Assembly (NCBI GenBank): GCA_017545905.1
Contig: JAFWXL010000063.1
Coordinates: 1 to 41,752 of the forward strand
Direction of reading: 5' to 3'
Source: Clostridia bacterium
GTDB taxonomy: Bacteria; Bacillota; Clostridia; Christensenellales; Aristaeellaceae
DNA: 41,752 nucleotides
Shown here: positions 16,470 to 25,223 of the stretch, in pieces
Position numbering within the stretch: position 1 is the first letter of the stretch
How the letters are laid out: the number at the start of each line of letters is the position of its first letter
Notes under the pieces: generated by a model
Databases searched by the model: none
Seen by the model: only the letters and a program-made list of their open reading frames with translations
What the model was told of the DNA's origin: nothing
Program-made: the position numbers and the translations under genes

Positions 16470-16485
16470 GTTAGATTTAACTAAC
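16470..16485. promoter_or_regulatory. DtxR/MntR-like palindrome at the sRNA start site
   Basis: GTTAG-N6-CTAAC overlaps the predicted transcription start of the sRNA. The outer arms resemble DtxR/IdeR and MntR boxes (TTAG...CTAA), an established metal-repressor pattern. Placement right after the -10 is ideal for repression by a metal-loaded repressor. The assignment is an inference. Confidence 0.5.
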
Positions 16486-16557
16486 AACAGAAATCAGCCG
16501 TGACGCAGCTGATTGACCCCTTTCCTCTCCATCCTCCCTATTTCGATGAAGAAAATT

Positions 16558-16605
16558 CCCCTGAAACGGCGAATGACGCAGCGCCGATTCAGGGGTTTTT
16601 CTTTT
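16558..16605 (+). terminator. intrinsic terminator of the candidate sRNA
   Basis: CCCCTGAA (16558-16565) and CGGCG (16567-16571) pair with CGCCG (16582-16586) and TTCAGGGG (16588-16595) with one A-A mismatch. TTTTTCTTTT (16596-16605) follows. The 85 nt from here to the sugar-transferase terminator show nothing else. Confidence 0.9.
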
Positions 16606-16690
16606 GCTGCCGCCTCCATTTCTGAAAACGCCGCAGGATTCATCTGCCCTGTGCCCACTGAACGCATTTTCGCGCAATTCTCTATAAGTC

Positions 16691-16723
16691 AAAAAAAGCG
16701 CCAGCCTTACAGCCTGACGCTTT
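16691..16723 (-). terminator. intrinsic terminator of the sugar-transferase gene
   Basis: On the minus strand, AAAGCGTCAG pairs with CTGGCGCTTT (one U-G pair) and is followed by TTTTTTT. The stem overlaps the last codons and stop of the gene. Confidence 0.8.
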
Positions 16724-18095
16724 CCTTATTGACCATGCCGCCGAAGGCCGTCATCAGCAGAATTCTGATATCCAGCCAGATGCTCCAGTTTTCGATATAC
16801 CATAGATCGTATTTCACGCGCTCCTCGATAGAGGTATCGCCGCGAAGGCCATTCACCTGCGCCCAGCCGGTGATGCCGGGGCGTACCTGCTGCCTGAGCA
16901 GATACAGCGGCACCTCCTCCTTAAAGTGGCGGACATGAAAGGGCACCTCCGGTCTGGGGCCAACGAGGCTCATATCGCCTTTGAGCACATTGAAAAACTG
17001 CGGCAGCTCGTCCAGGCTGAACTTGCGGATAAAGCTGCCAAAGCGCGTCTTGCGCGGATCGGCATTCGTGCTCCAGCCGGTGTTTTCGGTACCCGTGATG
17101 CGCATGCTGCGGAATTTGAGCATCCTGAACGGCTTTTTATTTTTGCCGATGCGCTCCTGACGAAACAGGATCGGACCCGGGCTGGAAAGCCTGACGCCGA
17201 TTGCCACCGCAAGCATGACCGGGCTGAAAACAAGAATGAGCGCCAGCGAACCGACGATATCCATCGCGCGCTTGACCATCGCCCAGCCCAGATCATCCAG
17301 CGGCGTCACGCGCATGTCGATCAGCTTGGTCTGGCCAAGGGACACAATCGACGGATTGCGCGGAATGTAATCGTTGAAAAAGGGAATCAGGCTCAGGCGT
17401 ACGCCCTCTTTATCTGCTGCCGCCATGATATCCGGCATGATGTGAATATCCTTGGGATCCAGCGCCACGACGACCTCATCCGGATTCTTTTCTTCCAGGA
17501 TCGTTTCGATCTGCGCAAAGCCGCCCAGATACTTCCCCAGCCCGCTCAGGCGCGCATCGCCGATATATCCGTCCGCCACATAACCCAGCTGCGGATGACG
17601 CGCAATATCCTGCGCATACTGATACGCCAGCTGTCCGCTGCCGATGATCACGACATGCTTGAGATTATAGCCCTTTTTGCGATAGTAAGCGAGTATACCC
17701 CTGAGCGTAAAGCGCTTGAAGAGCACCAGTCCGCTGGAAATCATCCAGAACAACGCCAGCGCCAGACGCGAGAAATCCACCATGCGCATGAGATAGCACA
17801 GCGCCATGAGCGACACGGTGGCGACAGCATTGACCGACAGGATGCGCAGGCCTTCCTCGCGCCTGCGCCTGAGGCGGTCATACCCGTACAGACCCAGCAC
17901 GTAGTAAGCCAGCACGATGGCGGCGCAGCAGCACAGCACCGCGCCCACCACATCGGGGCTGGCCATCTGTACGCTCCGGCGGCCCTTGAGCACATCGAAG
18001 CGCAGCCACAGCGCACAGAGATAGGACAGGAAAACCAATACGCCGTCCGTCACAAGATTGAATGCATTGAGCAGGCGCTGATTGCGTTTAATCAT
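16707..18095 (-). CDS. undecaprenyl-phosphate sugar phosphotransferase (WcaJ/polyprenyl glycosylphosphotransferase)
   Basis: 462 aa. Four N-terminal membrane helices (about 12-115), a Rossmann-like CoA-binding domain with [14 protein letters not shown], a further membrane helix near residue 280, and the catalytic C-terminal bacterial sugar transferase domain. The last has the conserved [30 protein letters not shown] and [12 protein letters not shown]. It transfers a sugar-1-phosphate (often glucose or galactose) from UDP-sugar to undecaprenyl phosphate, the first step of exopolysaccharide or capsule repeat synthesis. It is monocistronic with its own promoter and terminator; no glycosyltransferase cluster is adjacent. 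Confidence 0.9.
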   Translation of the reverse strand: MIKRNQRLLNAFNLVTDGVLVFLSYLCALWLRFDVLKGRRSVQMASPDVVGAVLCCCAAIVLAYYVLGLYGYDRLRRRREEGLRILSVNAVATVSLMALCYLMRMVDFSRLALALFWMISSGLVLFKRFTLRGILAYYRKKGYNLKHVVIIGSGQLAYQYAQDIARHPQLGYVADGYIGDARLSGLGKYLGGFAQIETILEEKNPDEVVVALDPKDIHIMPDIMAAADKEGVRLSLIPFFNDYIPRNPSIVSLGQTKLIDMRVTPLDDLGWAMVKRAMDIVGSLALILVFSPVMLAVAIGVRLSSPGPILFRQERIGKNKKPFRMLKFRSMRITGTENTGWSTNADPRKTRFGSFIRKFSLDELPQFFNVLKGDMSLVGPRPEVPFHVRHFKEEVPLYLLRQQVRPGITGWAQVNGLRGDTSIEERVKYDLWYIENWSIWLDIRILLMTAFGGMVNKESVRL

Positions 18096-18174
18096 GTGTA
18101 TCTCCTCCTTCCGCTGTGTATTTCAGATTCTGCATTTGAATCAGCATTTGTTGATGATATGTACACATACAGTA

Positions 18175-18203
18175 AGTATAGCATAAGCCATGTCATTTTT
18201 CAA
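18175..18203 (-). promoter_or_regulatory. sigma-A promoter of the sugar-transferase gene
   Basis: Minus strand: TTGAAA (18198-18203), 17-bp spacer, TATACT (18175-18180), about 80 nt before the ATG. An AGGAGG-like site (AAGGAGGAG) precedes the start codon. Confidence 0.75.
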
Positions 18204-18216
18204 CAGACTGGCCCCA

Positions 18217-18245
18217 AGAGAAAAGAGCGGGGATATTCCCGCTCT
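18217..18245 (-). terminator. terminator after the M20 peptidase gene
   Basis: The stem AGAGCGGGA with TCCCGCTCT (arms 18238-18244 and 18225-18231 at the core) is followed on the minus strand by TTTTCTCTT. Confidence 0.8.
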
Positions 18246-18292
18246 CAGGATATAAACAGATGGAATCAGCGCAACCGAAAACGCGCAGCCGC

Positions 18293-19828
18293 TTACAGCT
18301 TTCCCGCGCAGTAGCACTCGAGCACACGCTTGTAAAAATCCACCGCCGGCACAAGCGCCGAAGCATGCAGGTTCTCATTGACAGAGTGGATGCTGCCATA
18401 CTGCTGGCTGTTGATCTCAATGGGTGCAAAGCGCAGACAGTGATCGCACACATCGCCGTAATACTTGGCGTCCGTGCCGCCTGTCATCACATAGGGCACC
18501 ACGCCGTAGCCCGGATAGATTTCAGAGGCGACCTTTTCCAGCAGGCCAAACGGCTTTGCCGTGTAATCCACGATCGGGCAAGGATGATCCTGCGTGATCA
18601 CTTCCATCTCGCAGTCGTATTTTTCTGCGCGCGCCTTGAGCAGCGCCAGACTCTCCTCGTTTGCCTGATGATGGATGAAGCGCAGATTCGCCGTCACGCT
18701 CGCCTGCGTCGGCAGGACATTGAGCCCCTCAGAGCCCTTCGCCGTGGTGAACGCGCAGGTCGTCTGCATCATCGCCGCAGCAGCCGGGCTGATCATGGGC
18801 ATTGCACGCTTGAGCAGCGGACCGAACAGCCACAGATTGGCAAACACCAGCCGCAGCGCAAAACCGGAATTGGGCGCAAGACGCGTGAACATCTCCTTCA
18901 CCGTCGGCGTGATCTGCGCCTTGAACGGCGAATGTCTGTCGATATCGTGCATCAGTGCGCCAAGGCGCGGCAGCGGAGAATTCTTTTTGGGCGCGCTGGC
19001 ATGGCCGCCGCGGCTGCGCGCAATAAAGCGCACGTCGCCATAGCCCTTTTCCAGCACGCCAACCATCGCGTAGCGTCCCTTCACGCCGCCGACAGGCTCT
19101 TCAAGGATCATGCCGCCCTCGTCAAGCAGCATGCCCAGGCGAACGCCGCGCGCCTTGAGCCAGTCAACGATCGCCGGCGCGCACGGACCGGACCATTCCT
19201 CCGTGCAGGAGGAGGTGATATACACGTCCGTTTCCGGCTTCCAGCCCTGCTCAAGCAGTTCCTCCAGCGCCTGAAGCTCGCACATCAGGCTGCCCTTGGT
19301 ATCCACCGTTCCGCGGCCCCATACACGGCCCTCTTCGTCGATATCGCCGGAGAACGGCGCATGATCCCAGCCTTCCGGTTTGGCCTCCACTACGTCGTGA
19401 TGGCTCATCAGCAGGATTGGCTCGCCCTGCGGGTTTTCGCTTTTGAGGACCAGCACAAGTCCATCGCCCGGATGATGCACCTCGCATGCGCCAAAAACGC
19501 GCGGAAAGAGCTCCTTCAGTTGTTCCTGAAAAGCGCGGAATTTGGTCCTGTCCGGATCATAGCGGCTGGACACCGTCTCCATCCTGACCATTTCGACCAG
19601 CTTCTCGCCGTACACCTTCGCCCTTTCAGGATCGGATACGGGCGGCTGCGCCGTCTTCGCTGCTGTCGGCTTCATGCGCAGCGTGCGGATCAGCGCAACG
19701 ACGAGGCAAACAAGCAACGCCGGTAGCAGCACGTAAAGGCATACCGGGATCAGTACGCTCGCCATCAGAACCAAAGCAGACCATATCAGCGTCAGCACAT
19801 ATCCAAGTGCAACCATCAGCCACGTCAT
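18293..19828 (-). CDS. membrane-anchored M20-family metallopeptidase
   Basis: 511 aa. Two N-terminal hydrophobic segments (residues 3-48) precede a full M20 catalytic domain of the carboxypeptidase-S/PM20D1 branch. Metal and catalytic residues visible: His143 and Asp145 in SHHDVV, Asp176 in GRGTVDTKGS, Glu210-Glu211 in CTEEWSG, then DEGGMI. The dimerisation lid follows. The family hydrolyses N-acyl amino acids or small peptides. It overlaps the upstream membrane gene by 4 nt (ATGA), so it is translationally coupled to the two DUF-type membrane proteins and probably handles their cargo. Which side of the membrane the domain faces is uncertain. Confidence 0.87.
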   Translation of the reverse strand: MTWLMVALGYVLTLIWSALVLMASVLIPVCLYVLLPALLVCLVVALIRTLRMKPTAAKTAQPPVSDPERAKVYGEKLVEMVRMETVSSRYDPDRTKFRAFQEQLKELFPRVFGACEVHHPGDGLVLVLKSENPQGEPILLMSHHDVVEAKPEGWDHAPFSGDIDEEGRVWGRGTVDTKGSLMCELQALEELLEQGWKPETDVYITSSCTEEWSGPCAPAIVDWLKARGVRLGMLLDEGGMILEEPVGGVKGRYAMVGVLEKGYGDVRFIARSRGGHASAPKKNSPLPRLGALMHDIDRHSPFKAQITPTVKEMFTRLAPNSGFALRLVFANLWLFGPLLKRAMPMISPAAAAMMQTTCAFTTAKGSEGLNVLPTQASVTANLRFIHHQANEESLALLKARAEKYDCEMEVITQDHPCPIVDYTAKPFGLLEKVASEIYPGYGVVPYVMTGGTDAKYYGDVCDHCLRFAPIEINSQQYGSIHSVNENLHASALVPAVDFYKRVLECYCAGKL

Positions 19829-20529
19829 TCCTCCAGCGCTCCCTTCTTATAGAAGATAAAGGACACGCCGATCGTCAGCGCGCCGATGATGATCAGCAGC
19901 ACGCTCGTCTGGCGGATCATCGAGGGCATCAGGATGCATACCGCGCCGGAGAGTACCAGAGGAATCGCAGCGAATTTCTTTCCCTTGAGGAAATACTTAA
20001 GGCCCAGCGCGCCAAAGAGCGCCGGCACCACATTGTCAAACGCCGGCGTTAATACGGGATTAGACAGCACCGGCTGCAGCGGCACAAGCAGCAGCACGCC
20101 CAGCGCCAGCACCACCACTGTCACCAGCGAGCTGGTCGCCACCGACAGCGTGGAGATGATCTCATTTTCAGGCGTGCCCACGCGGGCGTCCGCCATTTCG
20201 CGCGCATTGATCGCGCAGGGAATCTTGAGATTGGAAAGATTGCCGGTGATGAAACTCAGATAGCTCGCGCCGGCGCCGAGCATCGGCACATAGATCAGGT
20301 ATTCGACCAGGCTGGTTGGATAGTAGATGATCGCCACATTGATAAAGCCGCGAAGGAACCTGTTCATATCCGGCATTGCGCCCAGCACAAGGCCCATCAG
20401 AAACGGCACAGCGAGCAAAAAGCCCAGACACACAACCGTCCAGATTCTTCCCTCGCGGTGCATGCTTTCGTTGTAGCGCGCAAACCACGACTGCTTCTCC
20501 TGCCCGGAGAGGATTTTTCCGTTATCCAT
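19825..20529 (-). CDS. uncharacterised polytopic membrane protein (partner of DUF5058)
   Basis: 234 aa with about six hydrophobic helices. A soluble N-terminus (DNGKILSGQEKQSWFARYN) precedes helix 1; a central loop holds KIPCAINAREMADARVGTPENE. I do not recognise a named transporter family. The gene starts 13 nt after the DUF5058 gene and overlaps the M20 peptidase by 4 nt. Similar pairing of two small membrane proteins with a hydrolase suggests a two-subunit transporter, but this is inference from gene order. Confidence 0.7.
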   Translation of the reverse strand: MDNGKILSGQEKQSWFARYNESMHREGRIWTVVCLGFLLAVPFLMGLVLGAMPDMNRFLRGFINVAIIYYPTSLVEYLIYVPMLGAGASYLSFITGNLSNLKIPCAINAREMADARVGTPENEIISTLSVATSSLVTVVVLALGVLLLVPLQPVLSNPVLTPAFDNVVPALFGALGLKYFLKGKKFAAIPLVLSGAVCILMPSMIRQTSVLLIIIGALTIGVSFIFYKKGALEE

Positions 20530-20542
20530 CTTCTTCCCCTCC

Positions 20543-21295
20543 TCACATCACGCGGCCCAGCAGCACGCTGGCCGCCATGGCGATCAGCATGCTCGCAGCC
20601 AGATCAAAGTTCTCCAGCCAGTGCATACGCTTCTTTCTCTCCAGAAACTCGCAAACGGCCATCGCCGACGCGGCAACGAGCGCCGTAAGGAGCGGCAGCA
20701 TGACGTTGTGCGCCACGGCCTGTCCGATATAGCTGCCGATGTATGCGGCGCACATGCCCACAAACATCGCCACCATCGCCCAGTCGCCGAATGTTTTCCT
20801 GCCCGACCCGGCTGCCTTCGGCTTGCCGGAGAGCTTCTTCGAATACGCCTTGAGCGTAAGCAGGCACAGCAGCGCGCCGCCCAGAATGCCCGCCGTCATC
20901 ACCAGCGCAATGGTGACAAACGCCTCGGGCGTCATCTCCGTGATCTTCAGGCCAGACAGACCCACGCCCTTGGCGGCAATCTCCGCAACATTGACCTCGT
21001 ATTGCAGATTGCCGATAACGGAAAGACGCAGCCACGGCAGTGGAATGCCCATGCTGCCCGAGAGCGCCACCACACCCAGCAGTACGCTGAATGCCGGCAG
21101 CAGCGTAAACGTCGCGCTGGAGACGATCGCCTTCCTGAGCACATTCTTATCCATGCCGATCTGAATGCCCGCGCGCCAGCTCTTCACCATGAAATACACG
21201 CACATCGCCGCCACCAACACAATCGCCAGCGCAACGATGCCGTACATTGCCGGTGAATTCAGCTTGTCCAGCAAGCTTGCTTCCATTATATCCAT
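20543..21295 (-). CDS. DUF5058-family integral membrane protein
   Basis: 250 aa, six or seven predicted helices. The opening LNSPAMYGIVALAIVLVAA and the internal GIPLPWLRLSVIGNLQYEV are characteristic of the DUF5058 family, which has no established function. I chose the ATG at 21295 (GAGGAAG upstream); a longer frame to 21535 overlaps the MATE gene. It is first of the membrane pair and 35 nt after the MATE gene on the same strand with no clear terminator between, so the four genes may share a transcript. Confidence 0.78.
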   Translation of the reverse strand: MDIMEASLLDKLNSPAMYGIVALAIVLVAAMCVYFMVKSWRAGIQIGMDKNVLRKAIVSSATFTLLPAFSVLLGVVALSGSMGIPLPWLRLSVIGNLQYEVNVAEIAAKGVGLSGLKITEMTPEAFVTIALVMTAGILGGALLCLLTLKAYSKKLSGKPKAAGSGRKTFGDWAMVAMFVGMCAAYIGSYIGQAVAHNVMLPLLTALVAASAMAVCEFLERKKRMHWLENFDLAASMLIAMAASVLLGRVM

Positions 21296-21330
21296 ATTCT
21301 TCCTCACTTGTATCGTCGATTGTGCTGCGC

Positions 21331-22716
21331 TTACAGCTTCGCTTTGGCGAGGCTGCGCCACCTGCCATGGCGATAACACAGCGCCGTGATCACAGCGCCC
21401 ATCACCCATGAAACGAGCAGGGAGACAAACAGACTGTCCGGACTGCCATTGGGCAGCGCTTCGCTGCGGGTGAGATAGGCCATACCGTAGGCCAGCGGCA
21501 TACGGATGATGATCGTCGTGATCAGGGAAATCCACATCGGCGTGAGGGTATCGCCTGCGCCGCGCATAACACCGGAAAGGCTCTGCGTGACCGCCATGGC
21601 GATATATCCTACAGCGAGAATATGCAGCATATGCACGCCGAGGCTGACCACTTCTTCGGTTTCCGTGAACATGCGCATCAGATTTTCGCCAAAGAGCAGG
21701 ATGCCCGCCACCAGCACGACCGCCACCAGCAGACCGGCCGCCATGCCCTTTTTAACGCCCTCCTGCACGCGGTCCATTCTGCCCGCGCCGACGTTCTGGC
21801 CGACGAATGTGGTCATCGCCATACCGAATGTGAAATTAGGCATCATGGCAAAGCCGTCCACACGCATCACCACGATGGAGCACGCGATGACGCTGGTACC
21901 AAAGGAATTGGTCAGCGCCTGCACGACGATGGCCGCCATGGAGAAGATCATCTGCGTCAGGCCCGAGGGCAGGCCCAAACGGATGGTTTTTGCGGTAATG
22001 AGCTTATCCGGGATCAGCGTTTTGCGCCTGATGACGAGCACCTTCTTCATGTGCGTCAGCCGCCACAGGCACAGCGCCGCAGACACCGCCTGCGCGATGA
22101 CCGTCGCCAGAGCCACGCCGTCCGCCGTCATGCCCATGTTTGCCACAAACACGATATCCAGAATGATATTAAGCACGCAGGCCACGATCAGGAAAATCAG
22201 CGGAGAAACAGAATCACCCAGACCGCGCAGAATACCGGAGACGATGTTGTAATACGCGGAGCCCATGATGCCCACGGTGACAATCATCAGGTAATCCACC
22301 GCCATGCCGTAGACATCCGGCGGCGTATCCAGCAGCGTCATCAGCGGCTCAATGATCAGCGGACCGGCGATCATGATGATCACGCTGGCGATGAACGTCA
22401 GCGTGAGGCAGGTGCCCACGCTGGTTTCCAGCTCCTTCTGACGGTGGGCGCCGAAATACTGCGAGACAAGAATGCCTGCGCCGGTGGAAATGCCCATAAA
22501 CAGCAGCAGCAGCAGATTGAGAATCGGGCCGCTGGTGCCGACAGCCGCCAGCGCGCTGTCGCCGACATACTGGCCGACAATGATGGAGTCGACCGTGTTG
22601 TACATCTGCTGGGCAAGATTGCCGATGAGCAGCGGTACGGAGAATGCGATCAGGTTGGTCAGCGGCTTGCCGACGGTCATGTCCTGCGCGCCAAAGTATT
22701 TTTTGATTCCGTTCAT
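21331..22716 (-). CDS. MATE-family multidrug/Na+ or H+-coupled exporter
   Basis: 461 aa with 12 predicted helices in two homologous halves. The start TVGKPLTNLIAFSVPLLIGNLAQQMYNTVDSIIVGQ is the canonical NorM/DinF-type first helix pair; the second half repeats it around SGLTQMIFSMAAIVVQALTNSFG. The class exports cationic toxins and drugs; substrate is not deducible. It has a near-perfect promoter, and the DUF5058/M20 genes lie just downstream. Confidence 0.9.
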   Translation of the reverse strand: MNGIKKYFGAQDMTVGKPLTNLIAFSVPLLIGNLAQQMYNTVDSIIVGQYVGDSALAAVGTSGPILNLLLLLFMGISTGAGILVSQYFGAHRQKELETSVGTCLTLTFIASVIIMIAGPLIIEPLMTLLDTPPDVYGMAVDYLMIVTVGIMGSAYYNIVSGILRGLGDSVSPLIFLIVACVLNIILDIVFVANMGMTADGVALATVIAQAVSAALCLWRLTHMKKVLVIRRKTLIPDKLITAKTIRLGLPSGLTQMIFSMAAIVVQALTNSFGTSVIACSIVVMRVDGFAMMPNFTFGMAMTTFVGQNVGAGRMDRVQEGVKKGMAAGLLVAVVLVAGILLFGENLMRMFTETEEVVSLGVHMLHILAVGYIAMAVTQSLSGVMRGAGDTLTPMWISLITTIIIRMPLAYGMAYLTRSEALPNGSPDSLFVSLLVSWVMGAVITALCYRHGRWRSLAKAKL

Positions 22717-22780
22717 ACGTATTTCCCTTTTCTTCGTCGATCAGGTCGTCTGTGCAGTGCATATGTCTCCATTGTCTTTC

Positions 22781-22809
22781 AGTATATACTCGCACTTTTT
22801 TTATGTCAA
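22781..22809 (-). promoter_or_regulatory. sigma-A promoter of the MATE gene
   Basis: Minus strand: consensus TTGACA (22804-22809), 17-bp spacer containing an A7 run, TATACT (22781-22786). Confidence 0.8.
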
Positions 22810-22816
22810 TAAGAAT

Positions 22817-22839
22817 ACGAGCCGCAATCCGCAGCCCGT
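22817..22839 (-). terminator. probable terminator after the GH3 gene
   Basis: Minus strand: a 9-bp stem ACGGGCTGC/GCGGCTCGT with two G-U pairs and loop GGATT, then ATTCTTATT. It lies just upstream of the MATE promoter. Confidence 0.55.
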
Positions 22840-22863
22840 ACAAATAGTTCAGTTTATTCAATC

Positions 22864-24999
22864 TTACAGCCTGAAGGACGTTTTGAGCAGGTCCTGCTCC
22901 CTGCTGGAATGGCCGATCATCAATTCAAACCCGCCCGGCTCAGTGACGCGCTCTTCCTTTCGGTTGATGAGCGAGAAATCCTCACGGGAGAGCGCAAACT
23001 CAACCACAGCGCTTTCGCCCGGCGCAAGTTCTACCTGCTTGAAGGCAATGAGCTGCTTGACCGGCGTAAGCACCGAGGATACTACATCGTTGAAGTAAAC
23101 CTGCACGGTCTCCGTGCCGGTTCTCTCGCCCATGTTGGTCACCTTCACGCCCGCCATCAGCGTCTCTCTGTCAAACGTCAGATCGCTGTAGGCAAATGCG
23201 CTGTAGCCCATGCCCTCGCCGAAGGCATAGAGTGGGCCCTCGGGCAGATCACAGTAACCCTTGCCCTGCTGGCAGTGCCATCCCGGCAGCTGATTGTAAT
23301 ATACCGGCACCTGACCGCTGGCGCGCGGGAAGGAGATCGCCAGTCTGCCGCAGGGATTAATCTCGCCGAATACCGCTTTCGCCACCGCCTCGCCGCCGAA
23401 CATGCCGCCGTTGAACGCGCAGATAAACGCATCGGCCTGTGCTGCTGCCCGACCCACAGCCAGCGGCTTGGAGGCAACCAGTACCGTGACCAGCGGCACG
23501 CCCAGCGCACGCATGGCGTCAAAGAGCGCCATCTGCCTGCCGGAGAGCTCCAGCACGGCTCGATCCTTCTCCTCGCCGACCTGCGCAATCACATCGCCCA
23601 CAACCAGCACGATCGCGTCTGCATCCCTCGCAGTCTCCACCGCGCCCGCGATATCCTCGTATTCGCCGTCAAGCACAGAGCAGCCGCGGTGATACGCGCA
23701 CGTCATGCCGCGCGCGGCGCAGGCAGCTTCCATGCCTTCCTTCACCGTCACATACGGGCGTACAGGCTCGTGCTCCAGATTCAGCTTCGGATGGGTAAAA
23801 TATGTCCAGTCGCCGTACTGCGCGCGGACGTCGTCCGCATTCGGACCGATAACGGCGATCTTCTTTGCCTCCCGCAGCGGCAGCACGCCGTTGTTGCCAA
23901 GCAGCACGAGGCTCTTGTCCGCCGCGTCTTTGGCATGCTGCAGATGCTCCTCGCAGCCAAAGCAGCCCGGACGACCGGTTTTCTCCGGCTTTTCAAAGAG
24001 ATTCATGCGCAGCTTGACCGTCAGGATGTGGCGCACGGCGTCATCGAGCGTTTCTTCCTTCACCTGTCCATCGCGAACAGCGCTGAGCACCGCCTGATAG
24101 AACTCCGTGGAGGTCATGATCATATCGTTGCCGGCATTCGCCGCCAGAACGCAGGCCTCCTCCGTCGTTTCACATACATGCTGGCGCCGCACAAGGGAAT
24201 TCACATTGTCCCAGTCGGTGACGACAAAGCCGTCAAACCCGAGCTCGCCGCGCAGAATATCCTTCATCGTCACAGGATCGATCGTAAACGGCGTGCCGTC
24301 GATGGAGCCGTAAGCTGTCATGATGCTGCCCACGCCAGCATCCACCGCCTTCTTGAACGGCGGCAGGAATATCTCGCGCAGCTTGCGGTAGGTCATCTCC
24401 GTGTCGCAGGAATCGCGCGCGCCTACCGCCTCACCGTAGCCAATGTAGTGTTTGGCGCAGGCCAGAATATGCTCGTCATCGGACATATCTTCGCCCTGAT
24501 AGCCGCGCACAATCGCCGCGCCCATTTCGCCCGCCAGATACGGGTCCTCGCCGAAGGTCTCGTTCACGCGGCCCCAGCGCGTATCGCGGCCCAGACACAG
24601 AACCGGCGAAAACGTCCAGTGCAGGCCGTCGGTCGCCACCTCGCGCGCCGTCACCTCGCCCATGATGCGCGCCACTTCCGTATTCCACGAGCAGGCAGCC
24701 GCCAGCTGCGTCGGGAAGATCGTCGCATGATCGTTAAGACCGTGACCATGGATCGCATCGATGCCGAAGATCACCGGGATGCCCAGCCGGGACTGCTCAA
24801 TCGCCGCCCTCTGAATCTCGCGCGCATCGTCGCCCAGCACATGCAGAAACGATCCGGCGCCCATTTTCGCCCAGCGCAGCGATTCCTCGCGGCCAGCAAA
24901 TGCATACGGTACCTGCACCATCTGTGCCGCTTTTTCCTCCAGCGTCATGCTGGCTAGGATTTCCTCCACACGCGTCATGATCTGCCTGTTGTCCATCAT
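22864..24999 (-). CDS. GH3 beta-glycosidase
   Basis: 711 aa. Standard GH3 architecture: a TIM-barrel with the FGIDAIHGHG substrate loop (78-87), KHYIGYGE (183-190) and the catalytic nucleophile Asp262 in VVTDWDNV; then an alpha/beta sandwich beginning SLVLLGNNGVLPL and IAVIGPNADD; then a C-terminal fibronectin-III-like domain. Retaining beta-glucosidase or beta-xylosidase are the likeliest activities. No signal peptide, so it acts on imported oligosaccharides. The ATG at 24999, after AAGGAAGAGGG, fits the family start. Confidence 0.9.
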   Translation of the reverse strand: MMDNRQIMTRVEEILASMTLEEKAAQMVQVPYAFAGREESLRWAKMGAGSFLHVLGDDAREIQRAAIEQSRLGIPVIFGIDAIHGHGLNDHATIFPTQLAAACSWNTEVARIMGEVTAREVATDGLHWTFSPVLCLGRDTRWGRVNETFGEDPYLAGEMGAAIVRGYQGEDMSDDEHILACAKHYIGYGEAVGARDSCDTEMTYRKLREIFLPPFKKAVDAGVGSIMTAYGSIDGTPFTIDPVTMKDILRGELGFDGFVVTDWDNVNSLVRRQHVCETTEEACVLAANAGNDMIMTSTEFYQAVLSAVRDGQVKEETLDDAVRHILTVKLRMNLFEKPEKTGRPGCFGCEEHLQHAKDAADKSLVLLGNNGVLPLREAKKIAVIGPNADDVRAQYGDWTYFTHPKLNLEHEPVRPYVTVKEGMEAACAARGMTCAYHRGCSVLDGEYEDIAGAVETARDADAIVLVVGDVIAQVGEEKDRAVLELSGRQMALFDAMRALGVPLVTVLVASKPLAVGRAAAQADAFICAFNGGMFGGEAVAKAVFGEINPCGRLAISFPRASGQVPVYYNQLPGWHCQQGKGYCDLPEGPLYAFGEGMGYSAFAYSDLTFDRETLMAGVKVTNMGERTGTETVQVYFNDVVSSVLTPVKQLIAFKQVELAPGESAVVEFALSREDFSLINRKEERVTEPGGFELMIGHSSREQDLLKTSFRL

Positions 25000-25090
25000 G
25001 ATTCCCTCTTCCTTTGCTTTCTCGGTTTCTGATTGCTGTCTTTCTGAAAACGCCTTCATCCGGCTTCGCGCAAAAGGTCTTTCTTCCAGA

Positions 25091-25119
25091 AGTATACGGG
25101 GCAAAAAGCCGTTTGTCAA
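25091..25119 (-). promoter_or_regulatory. sigma-A promoter of the GH3 gene
   Basis: Minus strand: TTGACA (25114-25119), 17-bp spacer, TATACT (25091-25096). The -35 is 20 bp from the -35 of the divergent symporter promoter. Confidence 0.8.
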
Positions 25120-25139
25120 CCAAGACGCACTTTCCGTGA

Positions 25140-25168
25140 TTTACAAAGCGTCAATCTTCGTGTATACT
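25140..25168 (+). promoter_or_regulatory. sigma-A promoter of the AGCS symporter gene
   Basis: TTTACA (25140-25145), 17-bp spacer, TATACT (25163-25168). AAGGAG (25208-25213) precedes the ATG. Confidence 0.75.
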
Positions 25169-25173
25169 GAATG

Positions 25174-25199
25174 AGCGTCCATACAAAAGACGCTTTTTA
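25174..25199 (+). promoter_or_regulatory. 5'-end hairpin in the symporter leader
   Basis: AGCGTC (25174-25179) pairs with GACGCT (25189-25194), followed by TTTTTAT. It lies at the predicted transcript start, so it may be a stabilising 5' hairpin, a weak attenuator, or part of a repeated GCGTC operator (other copies at 25124-25128 and 25148-25152). Confidence 0.4.
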
Positions 25200-25223
25200 T
25201 TACTTTCAAGGAGAATTTACACC

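Larger units (their letters stand above)
16466..16605 (+). ncRNA. candidate small regulatory RNA with a C-rich loop
   Basis: About 140 nt from the predicted start near 16466 to the T-tract end at 16605. In order it holds a palindrome at the start (16470-16485), a hairpin AATCAGC/GCTGATT (16492-16498 with 16508-16514), an unpaired pyrimidine-rich stretch (16517-16544, containing CCTCTCC and ATCCTCCC), then a strong terminator hairpin. The ATG at 16544 has no ribosome site, and its frame runs through the terminator, so coding is unlikely. The CCTCC core could pair with AGGAGG-type ribosome sites. It resembles in design iron-sparing sRNAs such as B. subtilis FsrA, but no sequence homology is claimed. 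Confidence 0.6.

Noticed and set aside
16513..16938. 141-aa plus-strand frame after the consensus promoter
   Set aside because: No ribosome site, passes through a strong terminator and then antisense into the sugar transferase gene. The sRNA explanation is better.
22909..24957. 682-aa plus-strand open frame
   Set aside because: Antisense shadow of the GH3 gene; His/Arg-rich with no domain.
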